A model generated the notes under the pieces. That model was not told the DNA's origin. It worked only from the letters and a program-made list of their open reading frames with translations, and did not search any database. 64,000 nt of DNA. Source: Chrysomallon squamiferum (Eukaryota; Mollusca; Gastropoda; Neomphalida; Peltospiridae). Numbering within the stretch: position 1 is the stretch's first letter; each line of letters opens with the position of its first letter. The stretch is taken from NCBI GenBank assembly GCA_012295275.1, contig CM022665.1:22476002-22540001 (forward strand), given 5' to 3'. Shown piece after piece: positions 14,645 through 27,182 of this stretch. A program made the translations under genes and the position numbers.

Positions 14645-16300
14645 TACTATTTGTCATATATTAATTTTTAAATTTGTTTCATGTCAAGAATCTTAGTCTG
14701 TAGTATGTTGATAGTTTATCATTTTTATAGTCCATAGTATGATACTGTTTAATCATTTGTTTTTACATTTAGTTTACAATCAAGGATCTAAGTTTCTCTC
14801 TGTTAACTGAGATTTATCACACCTTAGCTAGATGCATCTTATAACATTATTTTATTGTTTTTGTTTTTGTTAAATCAATTTTTTCTTATTCTTTGTATAA
14901 GATAACAAATTCAAAAGAATATGTTAAGCACAAAAAAGTGAACATTATTAAATAACTGCCATTTCCTAAATAGAAATTTGAAGATAATATTAATTTTAGA
15001 AAACTTAAAAGTCAGTGTTTACACAAACTGAAATCAAATGCTATATTGTTATGATGAACACATTTTCAAAATATTATTAAAATTTCAGAACACATTTTTA
15101 AGCATATTTGCTGGGTGCAGGGGTTGTGACAATTTTTCTTTTTCGTATTTTGTTTACAAATAATAATAGGCATTATTATGGTGCTATACCTTTTTTTGTG
15201 GGTGTGTGTGGGGGTTTTTTTCTAGGTTTTTTTGTTGTAAATCACACACGTTAAAGTACTTTAGAATCTTTCTTTTTTGTACTTCTTTTTAAATATTTCA
15301 TTAATACATTACACTGTATTTTGTGATAAATTTATATTAAACTGTGGCATAGATTTGTAAATTGGGAAAAAAACTTGCTCAGTTAATTTACTCACATATA
15401 AAACACTAAACATTTTTACTGCTTTGGTCCACTAAAGCAGATAATTAATAACTTAATAGTTAATTTAAATAGTCATTTTTAGAGGTCAACTTTTTTCTTA
15501 TCTGCATATAAATATATCACATAATAATTTATTGAATTAGAAATATGTATTAATCTTTTCTGTGTGCCAGATGTTTTATAAAATCTGACAGTAATGTTTT
15601 CTTTTCTATAAATTAATGTTTTATAAACAACAGTGTTAATATTTAACAGTCAGTGAGTCATAATCAAAGAATGAAAACATCACTGAGCTGGTAATATAAT
15701 GTAATCACTGTGTGAAAAATTCATTGTTTTTGTGGGATTTTTTATTACTGTAAGATCAAAGAATCATAATAACAATTCCATCCATTTTTTTAATACAAAC
15801 TTTAATAATTATTGATAAATCATATTTTTCTTCTTCTTTTTTTGTAAATAGAGATAAGTTAGTTCACAGTTTTCTTTACTTTTTTGTTTGTTGAATGTTA
15901 TGACAATTATGATTAATATTGGTTTGTGCATAATCTCTTGAAATATCTTTTTTTTAGTCTGTTTACATCTAAATGCATTTTATAAATGCAGTTTGTTTTT
16001 TATCCAAGAACAAATTAATTAAAATTAATTACATTATGTATAACACAATATCAATGTTTTTATTCTTTTTATCCAAAGATCTGTACAAATTTTGAATTAT
16101 GTGGGATTTACAATTTAATTAGTGCTTGAAAACTGATTTGTGAAAAAGTAAAGAAATTATGAATGGCAATACTTGATTTTTTTAATGTTTATTTTTTAAA
16201 AGTTTTTTTCTTCTTGTCAGTTTCTTAAAAGATCTGAATTTACAGAGATTATATGCAAGCATTTTTTTATAAAAATAAAGTATATTATATCATCTGTAAT
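14645..16300 (+). other. 3' untranslated region of the ninein-like gene
   Basis: AT-rich sequence without coding character follows the TAA at 14642-14644. It ends near an AATAAA at 16274-16279, followed about 25 bases later by a GT- and T-rich stretch suited to cleavage and polyadenylation. The end is inferred from these signals alone, and earlier sites could also be used. Confidence 0.6.
16274..16279 (+). other. Candidate poly(A) signal of the ninein-like gene
   Basis: Canonical AATAAA with a GT/T-rich downstream element at about 16300-16325. Confidence 0.55.
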
Positions 16301-16504
16301 GTGCTGTTATGTTGTTGTTTTTTTATGTTAAATGAAATGCAACTATAGATTGATATTAAGTACATGCCTATACACTAATGAAATACAGTATTCACTATTT
16401 CTTTTGTTTAATGAAAGATACTGACGGATTTTCAATATATATTATAACCATGCATGTTTAAAAAAGATTTGTTAACTGTTAAGAATTATTTGACACACTG
16501 ATTC

Positions 16505-16905
16505 AGATTTTGGTATCAATATGAATGAAATATGATTGTTGGGAAATATTTTGAATTCACCAGAAAGTTGAAAGAGTTGTTCAGAATTATAAACTGTCAC
16601 CTTCATTTGAAGCAAACTAAAAAACAACTATGAAACTATTTCAGTTAACACAAACATTGGCCTCATAACCTACAAATAATTTGATTATTTAAAATATTTC
16701 TGTAATAAACATGATCATCAAGAATTTGAAATAACAAGTTATGATGACAGAAACAAATACAGCACTGTCAATTTCACTTCTGTACTGTCACATAATGAAA
16801 TCATTCGCTGCATTAAGGTCGTGTGCGTGTGTTTTCATTCAAACATCCGTTTTGCTTTATTTGGTCATATTTCACTTGAAGTTAAACAACAAAGAGTTTG
16901 TGACA
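16505..16905 (+). repeat. Detached copy of TRAF 3'UTR sequence
   Basis: This block aligns collinearly with 52468-52870, which lies in the 3'UTR of the intact TRAF gene. By eye the two differ by several percent to perhaps ten percent with small indels. No TRAF coding exon adjoins it here; it directly follows the ninein-like 3'UTR. It looks like the surviving 3' end of a lost TRAF copy, or a stray duplication. Confidence 0.75.
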
Positions 16906-16906
16906 T

Positions 16907-18826
16907 GAAAGGGAACATGGTGTTATGGAACCTTTTAATGCGCACAGCCTTTTGATCAATTAACAATAGCGTCTTGGTTGAACGTGTAATGGCCTGATTG
17001 AAAACTAATAGTAATAAAAGGAATAGATATATTGTGAGCACTCGGATTTATTCTACGACGCAGTATTACACCAATCCTCCACTTTAATGTTTAATGGATT
17101 CCCCCAACCCACCCACTTCAAGAACGTTCTTGTTAATCGGATATAAAAACATAAAATACATAATCTATACATATAGGGTAGAGTTGGGTGAAAGGCTCCC
17201 CTCTAGGAAAATATATATTTCTTATCACATTTAACACCTTTTCCCCATTTTGAGCAGTAAATATAATTTATACACAGAGAAATCAAATTTGTGTATTTGT
17301 TATTTTAAATCAATATAACAAAACATTCATATTTATTAATACTAATGTCTTGTAGTGGGGCCTTTTATGTGAGGCCTGGGACAAAAGGCCAACCGTGGAG
17401 CTTTAATGATGCACCATCAGCTATTCCGTCACAAATCAAAACCAGTTATTAAATACAAAGCAAACAGATCCCTTCCAAACGTCGCAATACTTTGTCAGTA
17501 TATGACCATTCTTTAATCTAAAATGTGTATAAAAAATATAAAAATTTGTCAAAAATTAGAAATTTCATAAAATACTTAAATATTTGAGTTAGAGGTAAAT
17601 TATTGGAGGAATGAATACAGGTACAACGTCAGTGAAATCTTATGATCTAGCTTCTGGTTTCAGTTCATATGTACACTTTGCTACAAAAAAACTTTGCTTT
17701 TTATCCCAAGGAAACCTTTTACCCAACTCTACCCTATATAAAATTCCAGAATTGTTCCCTTTTTATTTTTTTATTCTGTTTTAAGTACTAATATCACATT
17801 AAAAGAAAGCAAAATAAAACTAAATTATTAATTTATTGTGCACCATTTATATTTAACTAAAAGTATTTCATAAATATTTGAAACGTTTGGAAATTCCTTT
17901 GCTTTGTTTGCTCACAGTAGCAGCTCAACACAAACACATTCTTTCATTTGACCTCTTATCCACTTTTAGTGGGTTGAAAAATATTACATGTACATCAAAC
18001 AGGGCGCAAGAAAAAGCAAAAGTGAAATTATTTCAACGATGTTTGCTGGTTAACTGAAACGATGAAATTGAAACGCGTCAGACTACTACATGACCTTGCC
18101 AGCTAGCATTGCTACAGAAAAGAGAGAAGAATACTAGGAAATGTGAAAGTTGTTTAATTTTTAAATTTTATTATTCTTACTCGGATCATCAGCAGCGAAA
18201 TTCACACTGCTAAATAATATAAAACCATAAAACCATAAATAAACAACAACAACAACAAAAAAGTAGTAATTCATAAACTGTGTTAACTCGAAAAATGTTT
18301 TAACTGAAACTGATATTACAGAGCTATTGTCAGGAATCAGAAAACACACAAAAAAGCTATCTGTCCGCCATATACGCGACTTCAGTTGTAATGGGATAAA
18401 AACTGCAGCGTTCCAATATTTTAAAAATATTATTTCGTTTTCATATTTTGGTATGTCGCCCAAAGAGAGCTTCATCGAAACATGTATGTATACCAGGGGT
18501 CCTCAGATCGGCGTATGCCTAACCCCAGTATGCAACAGAATATGTGGGGATAAAAAAAGCAATCAAACAAAAATGGGGGAAAAAATCATACCAGACTGTC
18601 AAAGTACAGCCGAGACATTTAATAAATTGTACGATAGCATATTCAAAATAAATGAAAGTCCACAAGTAAAATATAATTATTACTTCATCTTTAAATGTAA
18701 AATCTTAATGATTCTTTTTAGTAGACATATTAAAATGAAAGTCATAAGCTTAAATTAATAACTCAGCTGATCTGCAGAACATAATAAGTGAAACCGTTAT
18801 TAACCAAATGTAAAAAAGTAATAATC
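16907..18826. repeat. 1.9-kb duplicated block, copy A
   Basis: This block is about 99% identical by eye to 55215-57122, in the same orientation, including the internal MITE. It has open frames on both strands (minus 18161-18475 and plus 18327-18758), but they show no gene-like features. The plus frame is broken in copy B by one extra A in an A-run. The part from about 18472 also recurs at 25749-26100, and an older piece at 33010-33190. Confidence 0.9.
17175..17735. mobile_element. MITE with about 20-bp terminal inverted repeats, TA target
   Basis: The left end (17172-17195) and right end (17715-17738) are inverted complements with one mismatch in 24 bases. The core is GGGTAGAGTTGGGT. TATA flanks both ends, consistent with a TA target duplication. 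The element is about 560 bases with no transposase frame, so it is non-autonomous. It is also present in copy B at 55484-56044, so it was there before that block duplicated. Confidence 0.8.
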
Positions 18827-19123
18827 AAGTCAATTTCCAGATGAATTAGATTAATGATGTTAATTGCATCTAAAATTTTATTTATTGTTCCATATTTACA
18901 GAAAACCATTAATAAAAGTTTACAAGTTAGTCACCAGGCATGCTTTCAACATTGAAGAGGGTTAAAAAAGGTTTGTACACATCAGCTCATTTGTTTAATA
19001 ACATATGAATTCATCTCTAGTGTGAAGACATTCGATACATTTTTGTCTGAACAAGGTTTGAGGAGTAAAGTAATAAATGCAGAAAAATCATACAAAAGCT
19101 GAAATCTTAATTTATTATACTAG

Positions 19124-19156
<33 letters not shown>

Positions 19157-19480
19157 CTGCAATCCTAAATAACACAAAAACTATATATTAACAATTTTAT
19201 TTCTGAAATCAAGACTCACGTGTATTGATTTTGTTGTCACTGTACATAAAAACAAAATAACAATAATTTATTTATTTATTGAATATGTTTTTGTTTTTTC
19301 TTTTTCTTTTCAAAATGGTCTTTTAAGATCTAAAACAAGAATTAAACACTAAAGAAGTAACAAAACAACACATATACAATGTTTTGTATTATTTAGCAGT
19401 GTGAATTTCACTGCTCATGATCCAAGTAAGAATAATAAAATTTAAAAATACACAACTTTCACATTTCCTGTGACTGTGTG
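18827..19480. repeat. Duplicated spacer module with ATT microsatellite
   Basis: It contains an ATT run at about 19130-19155 and recurs in diverged form at 20290-20530 plus 21180-21500, and at 26100-26350 plus 27100-27430. No coding content is seen. All copies lie between the ninein-like gene and the TRAF gene. Confidence 0.75.
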
Positions 19481-19488
19481 TATGTGTG

Positions 19489-20557
19489 CACAGCTTTAAA
19501 AATAAATTACTGATATTAAAAGAAAAGAAAAAAAAAACAAACAGGTTTAGTTTATTTTTAATTCAGCATTCGAGCACAATTTCTTGGATTCACATAATAT
19601 GTTGTACTATTCTTTTCTATAGTTATGTTTATGATCATGAAATCGAGTTTAATTTTACAAACAAAATAATCATCCGTGTTTTAGAGCATCATTTTCATTA
19701 AGTTAACAAACGCAAATGGTAAGATAGTAGGCAACACGTTTCACTTTAGGTATTGAAATGAACCTATTTAGAAGCAATGACCTGTTCACTGGAGTTATCG
19801 TCCGTTGATTTCACAGCTGCCTTCGTTTCAGTCTGATTATTAGTGGTTTCTAAGAGCAAAAGTGAGTACCCACTTTCAAAATTTTAAAATTCAGACAGGT
19901 TCACTATTGTTTAACATTTACAGAAATATACAAAACAAGGTCAAAACCCCAACTGTTGTATATGTGTAAGTGTAGGCCCACACGCAGTGGTGAGTAGAGT
20001 TTGATGCTGTATTAGTATTAATATTTATTATATTATCACTGACAGTTGTTATTATTGTGTTTTTGGTAGATCTTTCTGCTCGGGCCTCGGCTGTTATATT
20101 TATATCCATTAATTTAGTATAAATAAGTTACAACCAGTGTAGTTGTCTAAATGAATATTGTATATAAACATATAAAGACTATTAGTTAATGGCTTACAAA
20201 CAGAAATGGGATTTTCCAAAAAAATTCTAAGTATAGAAGATAACTGGAAAGTCCAGTGTCTAATAATAGTTAACACATTTTTTTTTACTCACTCAAGTCA
20301 ATTTCCAGATGAATTAGATTAATGATGTTAATTGCATCTAAAATTTTATTTATTGTTCCATATTTACAGAAAACCATTAATAAAAGTTTACAAGTTAGTC
20401 ACCAGGCATGCTGTCAGCGTTGAAGAGGGTTAAAAAATTGTTTGAACACATCTAATAACATATGAATCCATCTCACGCGCTAAGACACTCGATACATATT
20501 TGAATAAGTTTTTGTGAGTAAAATAATGAATCCAGACAAATCTTACTATGCCATGCG

Positions 20558-20602
<45 letters not shown>

Positions 20603-20960
20603 TAAGGGACTGAACTAAAAGACACAGGCATAATCTAAAGATACATAAACACCATTAACATGCCTGAGGTTTATTTCTCCTTGTTTAGATGTAAAGTACT
20701 TGAGAAATTCTTTCACGACACTTGGGACATTAATATAGGGTAAACACTGTAACTGGTGCTTTCTTAAGGAACCCAGGACAATAATGGTCTGACAGAAGAA
20801 AGAATATCAGGAAAGGGAGAAAAAAAAAACCATTAGAGCCAATTCTGAGCATTATAATTGCTATTCTTTTATCATGTTAAACTGTTATTGTCCTTATCGT
20901 GTTGTACAATCAGGCAGAGAAATTAAAGATAATCAAGATCGAACTTATGCACCTGGCCAC

Positions 20961-21006
<46 letters not shown>

Positions 21007-21010
21007 TAAA
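19489..21010. repeat. Duplicated block, copy 1 (partner 24745-26720)
   Basis: It is collinear with 24745-26720 apart from three differences. The partner has an inserted hAT MITE (24891-25173) and an extra segment of about 368 bases (25751-26118); this copy has about 35 extra bases near 19690-19735. ATT microsatellites lie at about 20568-20600 and 20960-21003. A 140-base subsegment (20141-20280) is repeated again at 21035-21180. No coding content is seen. Confidence 0.8.
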
Positions 21011-21746
21011 ATAGAAGTGACAAGATTCGAGATTTAGTGTAGTTGTCTACATGAATATTGAATATAAACATACACTATTTTATAAAGACTATTAGTTAAT
21101 GGTTTGTAAATAGAAATGGGATTTTCCAAAAATAATCTAAATATAGAAGATAACTGGAAAGTCCAGTGTCTAATAATAGTACATTTTTGACTGAACAAGG
21201 TTTGAGGAGTAAAACAATGAATCCAGACAAATCTTACAAAAGCTAAAATCTTAAGACAGTAACTAGTTATTTATTATTATCCTGCAATCCTAAAAACACA
21301 AAAACTATATATTAACTTCTCTTTTTTCTGAAATCAAGACTCATGCATACTGATTTCGTTGTCACTGTACATAAAAACAAAATAGTTCTAAAATAACAAT
21401 AATTTATTTATTTTTTTGAATACCTTTTTCTTTTTCTTTTCAAAATGGCCTTTTAAGATCTAAAACAAGAATTAAACACTAAAGAAGTAACAAAACAAAA
21501 CATACAATGATACATGTGTGCGTGTCTGTAGCAGGTCACTGATCAAAGTAAATAAAATTCTGTTTCAAAAAGCTATATTTTTGGTCATCACGCTGACTTA
21601 TCTTATGGCACACAATTTGGGAATCTGTGAGTTGGACAGTTTCTACAGTATTTCTTAAATTTGTTCAGTTATAATCGGTATTTAAATTCGTACTCCTGTG
21701 TGTCGAAGAAAGGGCACTTTATTAAGACAAATTTTGTTGGTTTTTT

Positions 21747-23670
21747 TTTTCAGTTCAAAACTAATTAGACCAGTGTGACTGAGTAAAGTTTACAAAATAT
21801 TTTGCTGCTAAACAAGAAGTAAGGGAGAGTCCATTTACGAAAACAAATACATGGTTTGGTCCTTAAATTGAAAATGGACTTACGATATGAACTAATATTA
21901 CTGTAATTACTGTGTGATAAGTCTTATGTATGTATTGTTCTAATAAAATCTATTGACTTCCCATTTCTACAAATGTATTTTTTTGTACATATTAACATTT
22001 TATTTCTTGGCAGATTATGGATAAAATAAAGCGATTCTTAAGCTGTGTAAGATGGGGTGTAGGAAAAAATAGCACACGGAAGAAATGGCGCTGCAGATTT
22101 TGACAAAAAGGTACCTTATTTTTTTTGTTCTGTAGTTGTTTTAAACAATACAGTTTATTCATTCAATATTGTTACATACATGTATTAATATTTGTACCAG
22201 TTTAAATTACACATGTACAGATACATATACATACACGTACATATGCATGTGTGTGTGTGTGTGTGTGTGTGTATGTATGCTTGCACACGTTCATAGATGC
22301 CTAAGTACATTCATATAGATGTACCTATTGTAAATATGCATACAATAGTTAAAACATCCTCCAGAATTATATCATTCTGTCAATTCAAACCTAGCATAAG
22401 ATGTGTGTGTGTGTGTGTTATTTATTTTATTGGGAGGGTTCAGTTGATTAATAAAAAATAACAAATTTCCAGCAGATGTTTCTCCTGATAACAGAAGAAA
22501 TAAAAGTTTAAAAAACTATGTACCGATACTTCTCTGATTTGCAGATTTATCCAGATAAAAGTGTGCGAAGAGAAATTCAGAATCTTCTTGTTCGTTGTCC
22601 AAATTCAAAAGTAGGATGATCTGTTATTGTTCCATGGAAAAATATTGAGGCTGGTTCTAAAATTGAGACAGAAAAAGAAAGATATAATATTTAAGGAAAA
22701 TTAGAAATGAAAATTGTTGTTGATGTTATTTTAAATCATGCAAGAAAATTATATATTAATTAGTACTGTTTTTATCGTAACTGTTATTATTTTAAAATCA
22801 GCCTTTAATGATTCAGAAAGACTTAAATGCTAGGACACAATTAATTAGTAATTTCACTTGATTTATTAACATTTTCTGCATCAAATTTGATTTTGACAGG
22901 TGTAAATATATTAATGTAAATGATTTAATTATGGTATTCTTTTAAAAACATGTAGCTGAATGTGAATTCAAACCTGTGGACTGTCGAAACAAGAACTTTG
23001 GTTGTGAAACACACTTGACTGAGAGTGCGATTAGTGCTCACGAAGCTGAATGTCCTTTTCGTCAAACACACTGCAAAAAATGTGGACAAACATACATGTT
23101 TTCTATGGCCAGAGTAATACTGTTGCTTAATGATTTTTTTCATATTTGATACCAAAAAATATATATATTGCCACTAACATTTTTATAAAATGCGTATAAT
23201 AAAGAACGTAATATTATTTATTTAAAATGAAAAGAATTTATATGTTACAGATATAATTTTTGAAGTAATTATTCTATTACTAAAGGAATTTTTTATCTGA
23301 TATGAAATGTATATGTAATATGTTGCCAGTAACAGTTTTGTTTTCATAGAAATTACAAAGACATTATTTCACACAAAATATATTTGTAAAAATATGCATT
23401 ATCTAGGTAATTATACTATACTATAGTAATTTTATATCTAATACAAAAAAAAAAAGATATTTAAGAAATGTAATATGAAAAGACTTTACTAGTGAAAATA
23501 TGCACATTATGGGCAACTTTATAAAATAATTTTACATCTGATAGTAAAAATAAATAAAATAATGATATACCAAATTTTTATAAAATACGTAACAAATACA
23601 TGTAATAACGTTACTTATTATTTGAATATTGCACCACAAATATCAAATAATTGTTCTATTACTAAAGGAT
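21747..23670 (+). pseudogene. Partial TRAF pseudogene (5' flank and two zinc-finger exons, RING exons missing)
   Basis: 21760-22030 aligns with 34092-34390 (upstream of the intact TRAF start) and 22470-23670 aligns with 35750-36967. The segment carrying both RING exons (34474-35072) is absent. The first exon copy, 22545-22649, has an in-frame TGA at 22617-22619 where the intact gene has a zinc-ligand Cys (TGC), and its donor is GC instead of GT. The second, 22946-23113, has lost its acceptor (AA instead of AG), and one Cys of the CC pair is His. It cannot encode a working TRAF. The remaining homology is intronic. Confidence 0.9.
22247..22272. repeat. (TG)n microsatellite
   Basis: A TG dinucleotide run lies inside the TRAF pseudogene region, in a part with no counterpart in the intact locus. 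A second TG run lies at about 22401-22418. Confidence 0.85.
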
Positions 23671-24744
23671 GAAAAAACAAAAAAAACAAAAACTGTATTT
23701 GATACAAATGAATACACTGCAAGTACAGATATAAAAAGGTCCTGTCATTCCTTGTAACCGAAACTAGTCCAATGAGCAGTGTGGTGTCTATTTTTATTAT
23801 ATTATATTATTTTTCTCTCTGTTTTTTGTTATTTTTGTTGTTGTTGTTGTTGTTGGTTTTTTTTTTTTTTTTTTTTGGGGGGGGGGTCCGGAAGTATATA
23901 TTATATAACTGATAAAAAGATTACCAGGTACATATAAACTATAATACTGAAACGAACCTATCTTAAAGATTAATTAGAGCGTAAACAACTTGTTTTCATT
24001 CTGAGTTACTGCATATATGATATTGATATAACGCCAATCTGAATCTCTGAAAAAAACCGAGTGCGTTTCACATACAATTCTTCGTCAAACGGAGCTTTCA
24101 AGACAAGATTGTATTTGATGCTACTTTGGCGTATGATCTGCAACTTAAATAACTAGGAAATGTATATAAGATAAGAGCGTGAGGAGAAGGGATACCTTTA
24201 AGTTTAACAGGAAACGTCAGTTTACAGCAGGCGGGTAATGCAATAAAACAGATTTGACCTAGTTTGGATCGGAAAAGGAAGAAAGGTGTAGACTGCCGCC
24301 ATTCTACTGTCGAGCACCAACGACAACATTGATTATTTCTGTTGGCTACAGATGAGGAAGAATGCGGAAGATATTTTTCTTGCGTTTCTAGCAGATATTC
24401 CCTCAATTCATCGATAATATTATTCAAATTGTATACTTTTTAGCCCTTGTTCGTATAAATAATACATATATAATAAAAGGAAAATTTGTTTCATTTTATG
24501 CCGTGAAAAATAATAATTATAAAAAAACAAGAATAAATAAAATAATAATTAAAATAAGCGCGCGTAAATTACACATCAAAGTAGAATTTGCTCGGTGTAG
24601 ATCACACGTTGAAGTAGCACCATAGTTTTCTTAGTTTTTTTTATTTGCTGTGATTTGACTAAACAAAATTACCTATCATTATATCATATGACCATTGTTG
24701 AGGTGTTCTCAGATGGAGCTAATCAACATTTTAAGCTAAAATAA
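23671..24744. other. Intergenic, no feature recognised
   Basis: The stretch holds a (TTG)n/poly-T/poly-G tract at about 23836-23887 and low-complexity AT. A minus-strand open frame of 109 codons (24098-24427) has no recognisable motif and no duplicate elsewhere in the window. I see no gene. Confidence 0.6.
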
Positions 24745-26365
24745 ACACAGTTTTAAAAATAAATTACTGATATTCGAGCACAATTTCTTGGATTCACAGA
24801 ATATGTTGTACTATTCTTTTGTATAATTATGTTTATGATCATGAAATCGAGTTTAATTTTGCAAACAAAATAATCATCCGTGTTTTAGAGCAGGGGTTTT
24901 CAAACTTTTTGACTTGCGGACCCCTTTATATTTCAGGCTTTACCTTAGGGGCCCCCTTATAAACGCTTATGAAATTTATAATAAATATTTGCTTAAAATA
25001 ACATATATTTTTACATTTATTTAGGATATATTAGGATATATTACAAAATTATTTACTTGTTATTTCATGCGCTCACATTTACAAATATAAGAACAAAGAT
25101 TTCGATTAAAAAACATATATAAAATCAAACTGCCCATAAAAAGTATTCGCTGACCACAGTTTGAAAACCCCTGTTTTAGATAACAAACGCAATTGGTAAG
25201 TTTCACTTTAGGTATTAAAATGACCTGTTCACAGGAGTTATCGTCCGTTGATTTGACAGCTGCCTTCATTTCAGTCTGATTATTAATGATTTCTAAGAGC
25301 AAAAGTGAGTACCCACTTTCAAAATTTTAAAATTCAGACAGGTTCACTATTGTTTAACATTTACAGAAATATACAAAACTAGGTCAAAACCCCAACTGTT
25401 GTATATGTATAAGTGTAGGCCCACACGCAGTGGTGAGTAGAGTTTGATGCTGTATTAGTATTCATATTTATTATATTATCACTGACAGTTGTTATTATTG
25501 TGTTTTTGGTAGATCTTTCTGCTCGGGCCTCGGCTGTTATATTTATATCCATTAATTTAGTATAAATAAGTTACAACCAGTGTAGATGTCTAAATGAATA
25601 TTGTAAAGACTATTAGTCAATGCTTATAAATAGAAATTGGATTTTCCAAAATTAATCTAAGTATAGAAGATAACTGGAAAGTCCAATGTCTAATAATAGT
25701 TAACACATTTTTTTTTTTTTTTTCACTCACTCAAGTCAATTTCCAGATCATCGAAACATGTATGTATACCAGGGGTCCTCAAATCGGCGTATGTCTAACC
25801 CCAGTATGCAACAGAATATGTGGGGATAAAAAAAGCAATCAAACAAAAATGGGGGAAAAAATCATGCCAGACTGTCAAAGTAGAGCCGAGACATTTAATA
25901 AATTGTACGATAGCATATTCAAAATAAATGAAAGTCCACAAGTAAAATATAATTATTACTTCATCTTTAAATGTAAAATCTTAATGATTCTTTTTAGTAG
26001 ACATATTAAAATGAAAGTCATAAGCTTAAATTAATAACTCAGCTGATCTGCAGAACATAATAAGTGAAACCGTTATTAACCAAATGTAAAAAAGTAATAA
26101 TCAAGTCAATTTCCGGATGAATTAGATTAATGATGTTAATTGCATCTAAAATTTTATTTATTGTTCCATATTTACAGAAAACCATTAATAAAAGTTTACA
26201 AGTTAGTCACCAGGCATGCTGTCAGCGTTGAAGAGGGTTAAAACATTGTTTGAACACATCTAATAACATATGAATCCATCTCACGCGCTAAGACACTCGA
26301 TACATATTTGAATAAGTTTTTGTGAGTAAAATAATGAATCCAGACAAATCTTACTATGCCATGCG

Positions 26366-26404
<39 letters not shown>

Positions 26405-26720
26405 TCTTTCACGACACTTGGGACATTAATATAGGGTAAACACTGTAACTGGTGCTTTCTTAAGGAACCCAGGACAATAATGGTCTGACAGAAGAAAGAA
26501 TATCAGGAAAGGGAGAAAAAAAACAACGTTAGAGCCAATTCTGAGCATTATAATTGCTATTCTTTTATAATGTTAAACTGTTATTGTCCTTATCGTGTTG
26601 TACAATCAGGCAGAGAAATTAAAGATAATCAAGATCGAACTTATGCACCCGGCCACAATAATAATAATAATAATAATAATAAAATTAAGAAAAACAAAAT
26701 AATAATAATAAAATAAAATA
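24745..26720. repeat. Duplicated block, copy 2 (partner 19489-21010)
   Basis: The order matches copy 1 but with added material: the hAT MITE at 24891-25173 and a segment at 25751-26118 that duplicates 18472-18843. ATT-type microsatellites lie at about 26367-26401 and 26657-26685. No coding content is seen. Confidence 0.8.
24891..25173. mobile_element. hAT-type MITE with 8-bp target duplication
   Basis: The 283-base element has perfect 16-base terminal inverted repeats (CAGGGGTTTTCAAACT). It is flanked by TTTTAGAG at 24883-24890 and TTTTAGAT at 25174-25181, a 7-of-8 match to an 8-bp duplication, the hAT hallmark. The paralogous block at about 19678-19690 still has TTTTAGAG without the element. 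It carries no transposase. Confidence 0.9.
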
Positions 26721-27127
26721 GAAGTGACAAGATTCGAGATTTATCGCACAAATGAACTACAGTTTTAAAATAATAGAAAAGGTGCCACCTTTGAAAAACA
26801 TGCTGAGAGGGAGCGATCTCTCCCTGCCTCCCCATCTACCGACGGTACCATATTGCTTTCCAAGAAATGTTGCTGTTTTCGTCAAACCATGTATACCATC
26901 GGAAATACCCCATTATATCTTATCTTAGATAAAATATGATCAGACTGTCGCAGGCATATATGTTTAGTCTGAATATTTCTATCTCTGCAAAGCTGCTTTT
27001 CATACATATAGGATATACTTATACTGTCTTATCCTACGAAGGTGACAATTCTCGATTCACCGAGGCAATGCCGAGCTGCATCGAGTCATTCGACCTCAGC
27101 AGGATAAAAGCTGATATCTTAAGACAG

Positions 27128-27182
<55 letters not shown>

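Noticed and set aside
18161-18475. A 104-codon minus-strand frame found identically at 56471-56785
   Set aside because: The whole 1.9-kb block is about 99% identical at DNA level, so an identical frame shows no selection. No domain, splice context or homologue is apparent, and it includes a low-complexity Val run from a CAA repeat.
18327-18758. A 143-codon plus-strand frame repeated at 25762-26034 and 56637-56918
   Set aside because: It overlaps the minus frame above and is frameshifted in one copy by a single A in an A-run. It is explained by duplication of non-coding DNA.
24098-24427. A 109-codon minus frame in otherwise empty intergenic DNA
   Set aside because: No recognisable motif, no splice partners and no conservation evidence. 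It could be an exon of an unknown gene, but nothing supports that.
19132-27180. Regular repeats that might suggest a CRISPR-like or satellite array
   Set aside because: They are simple ATT microsatellites at several places within duplicated blocks, with no spacers of constant length.
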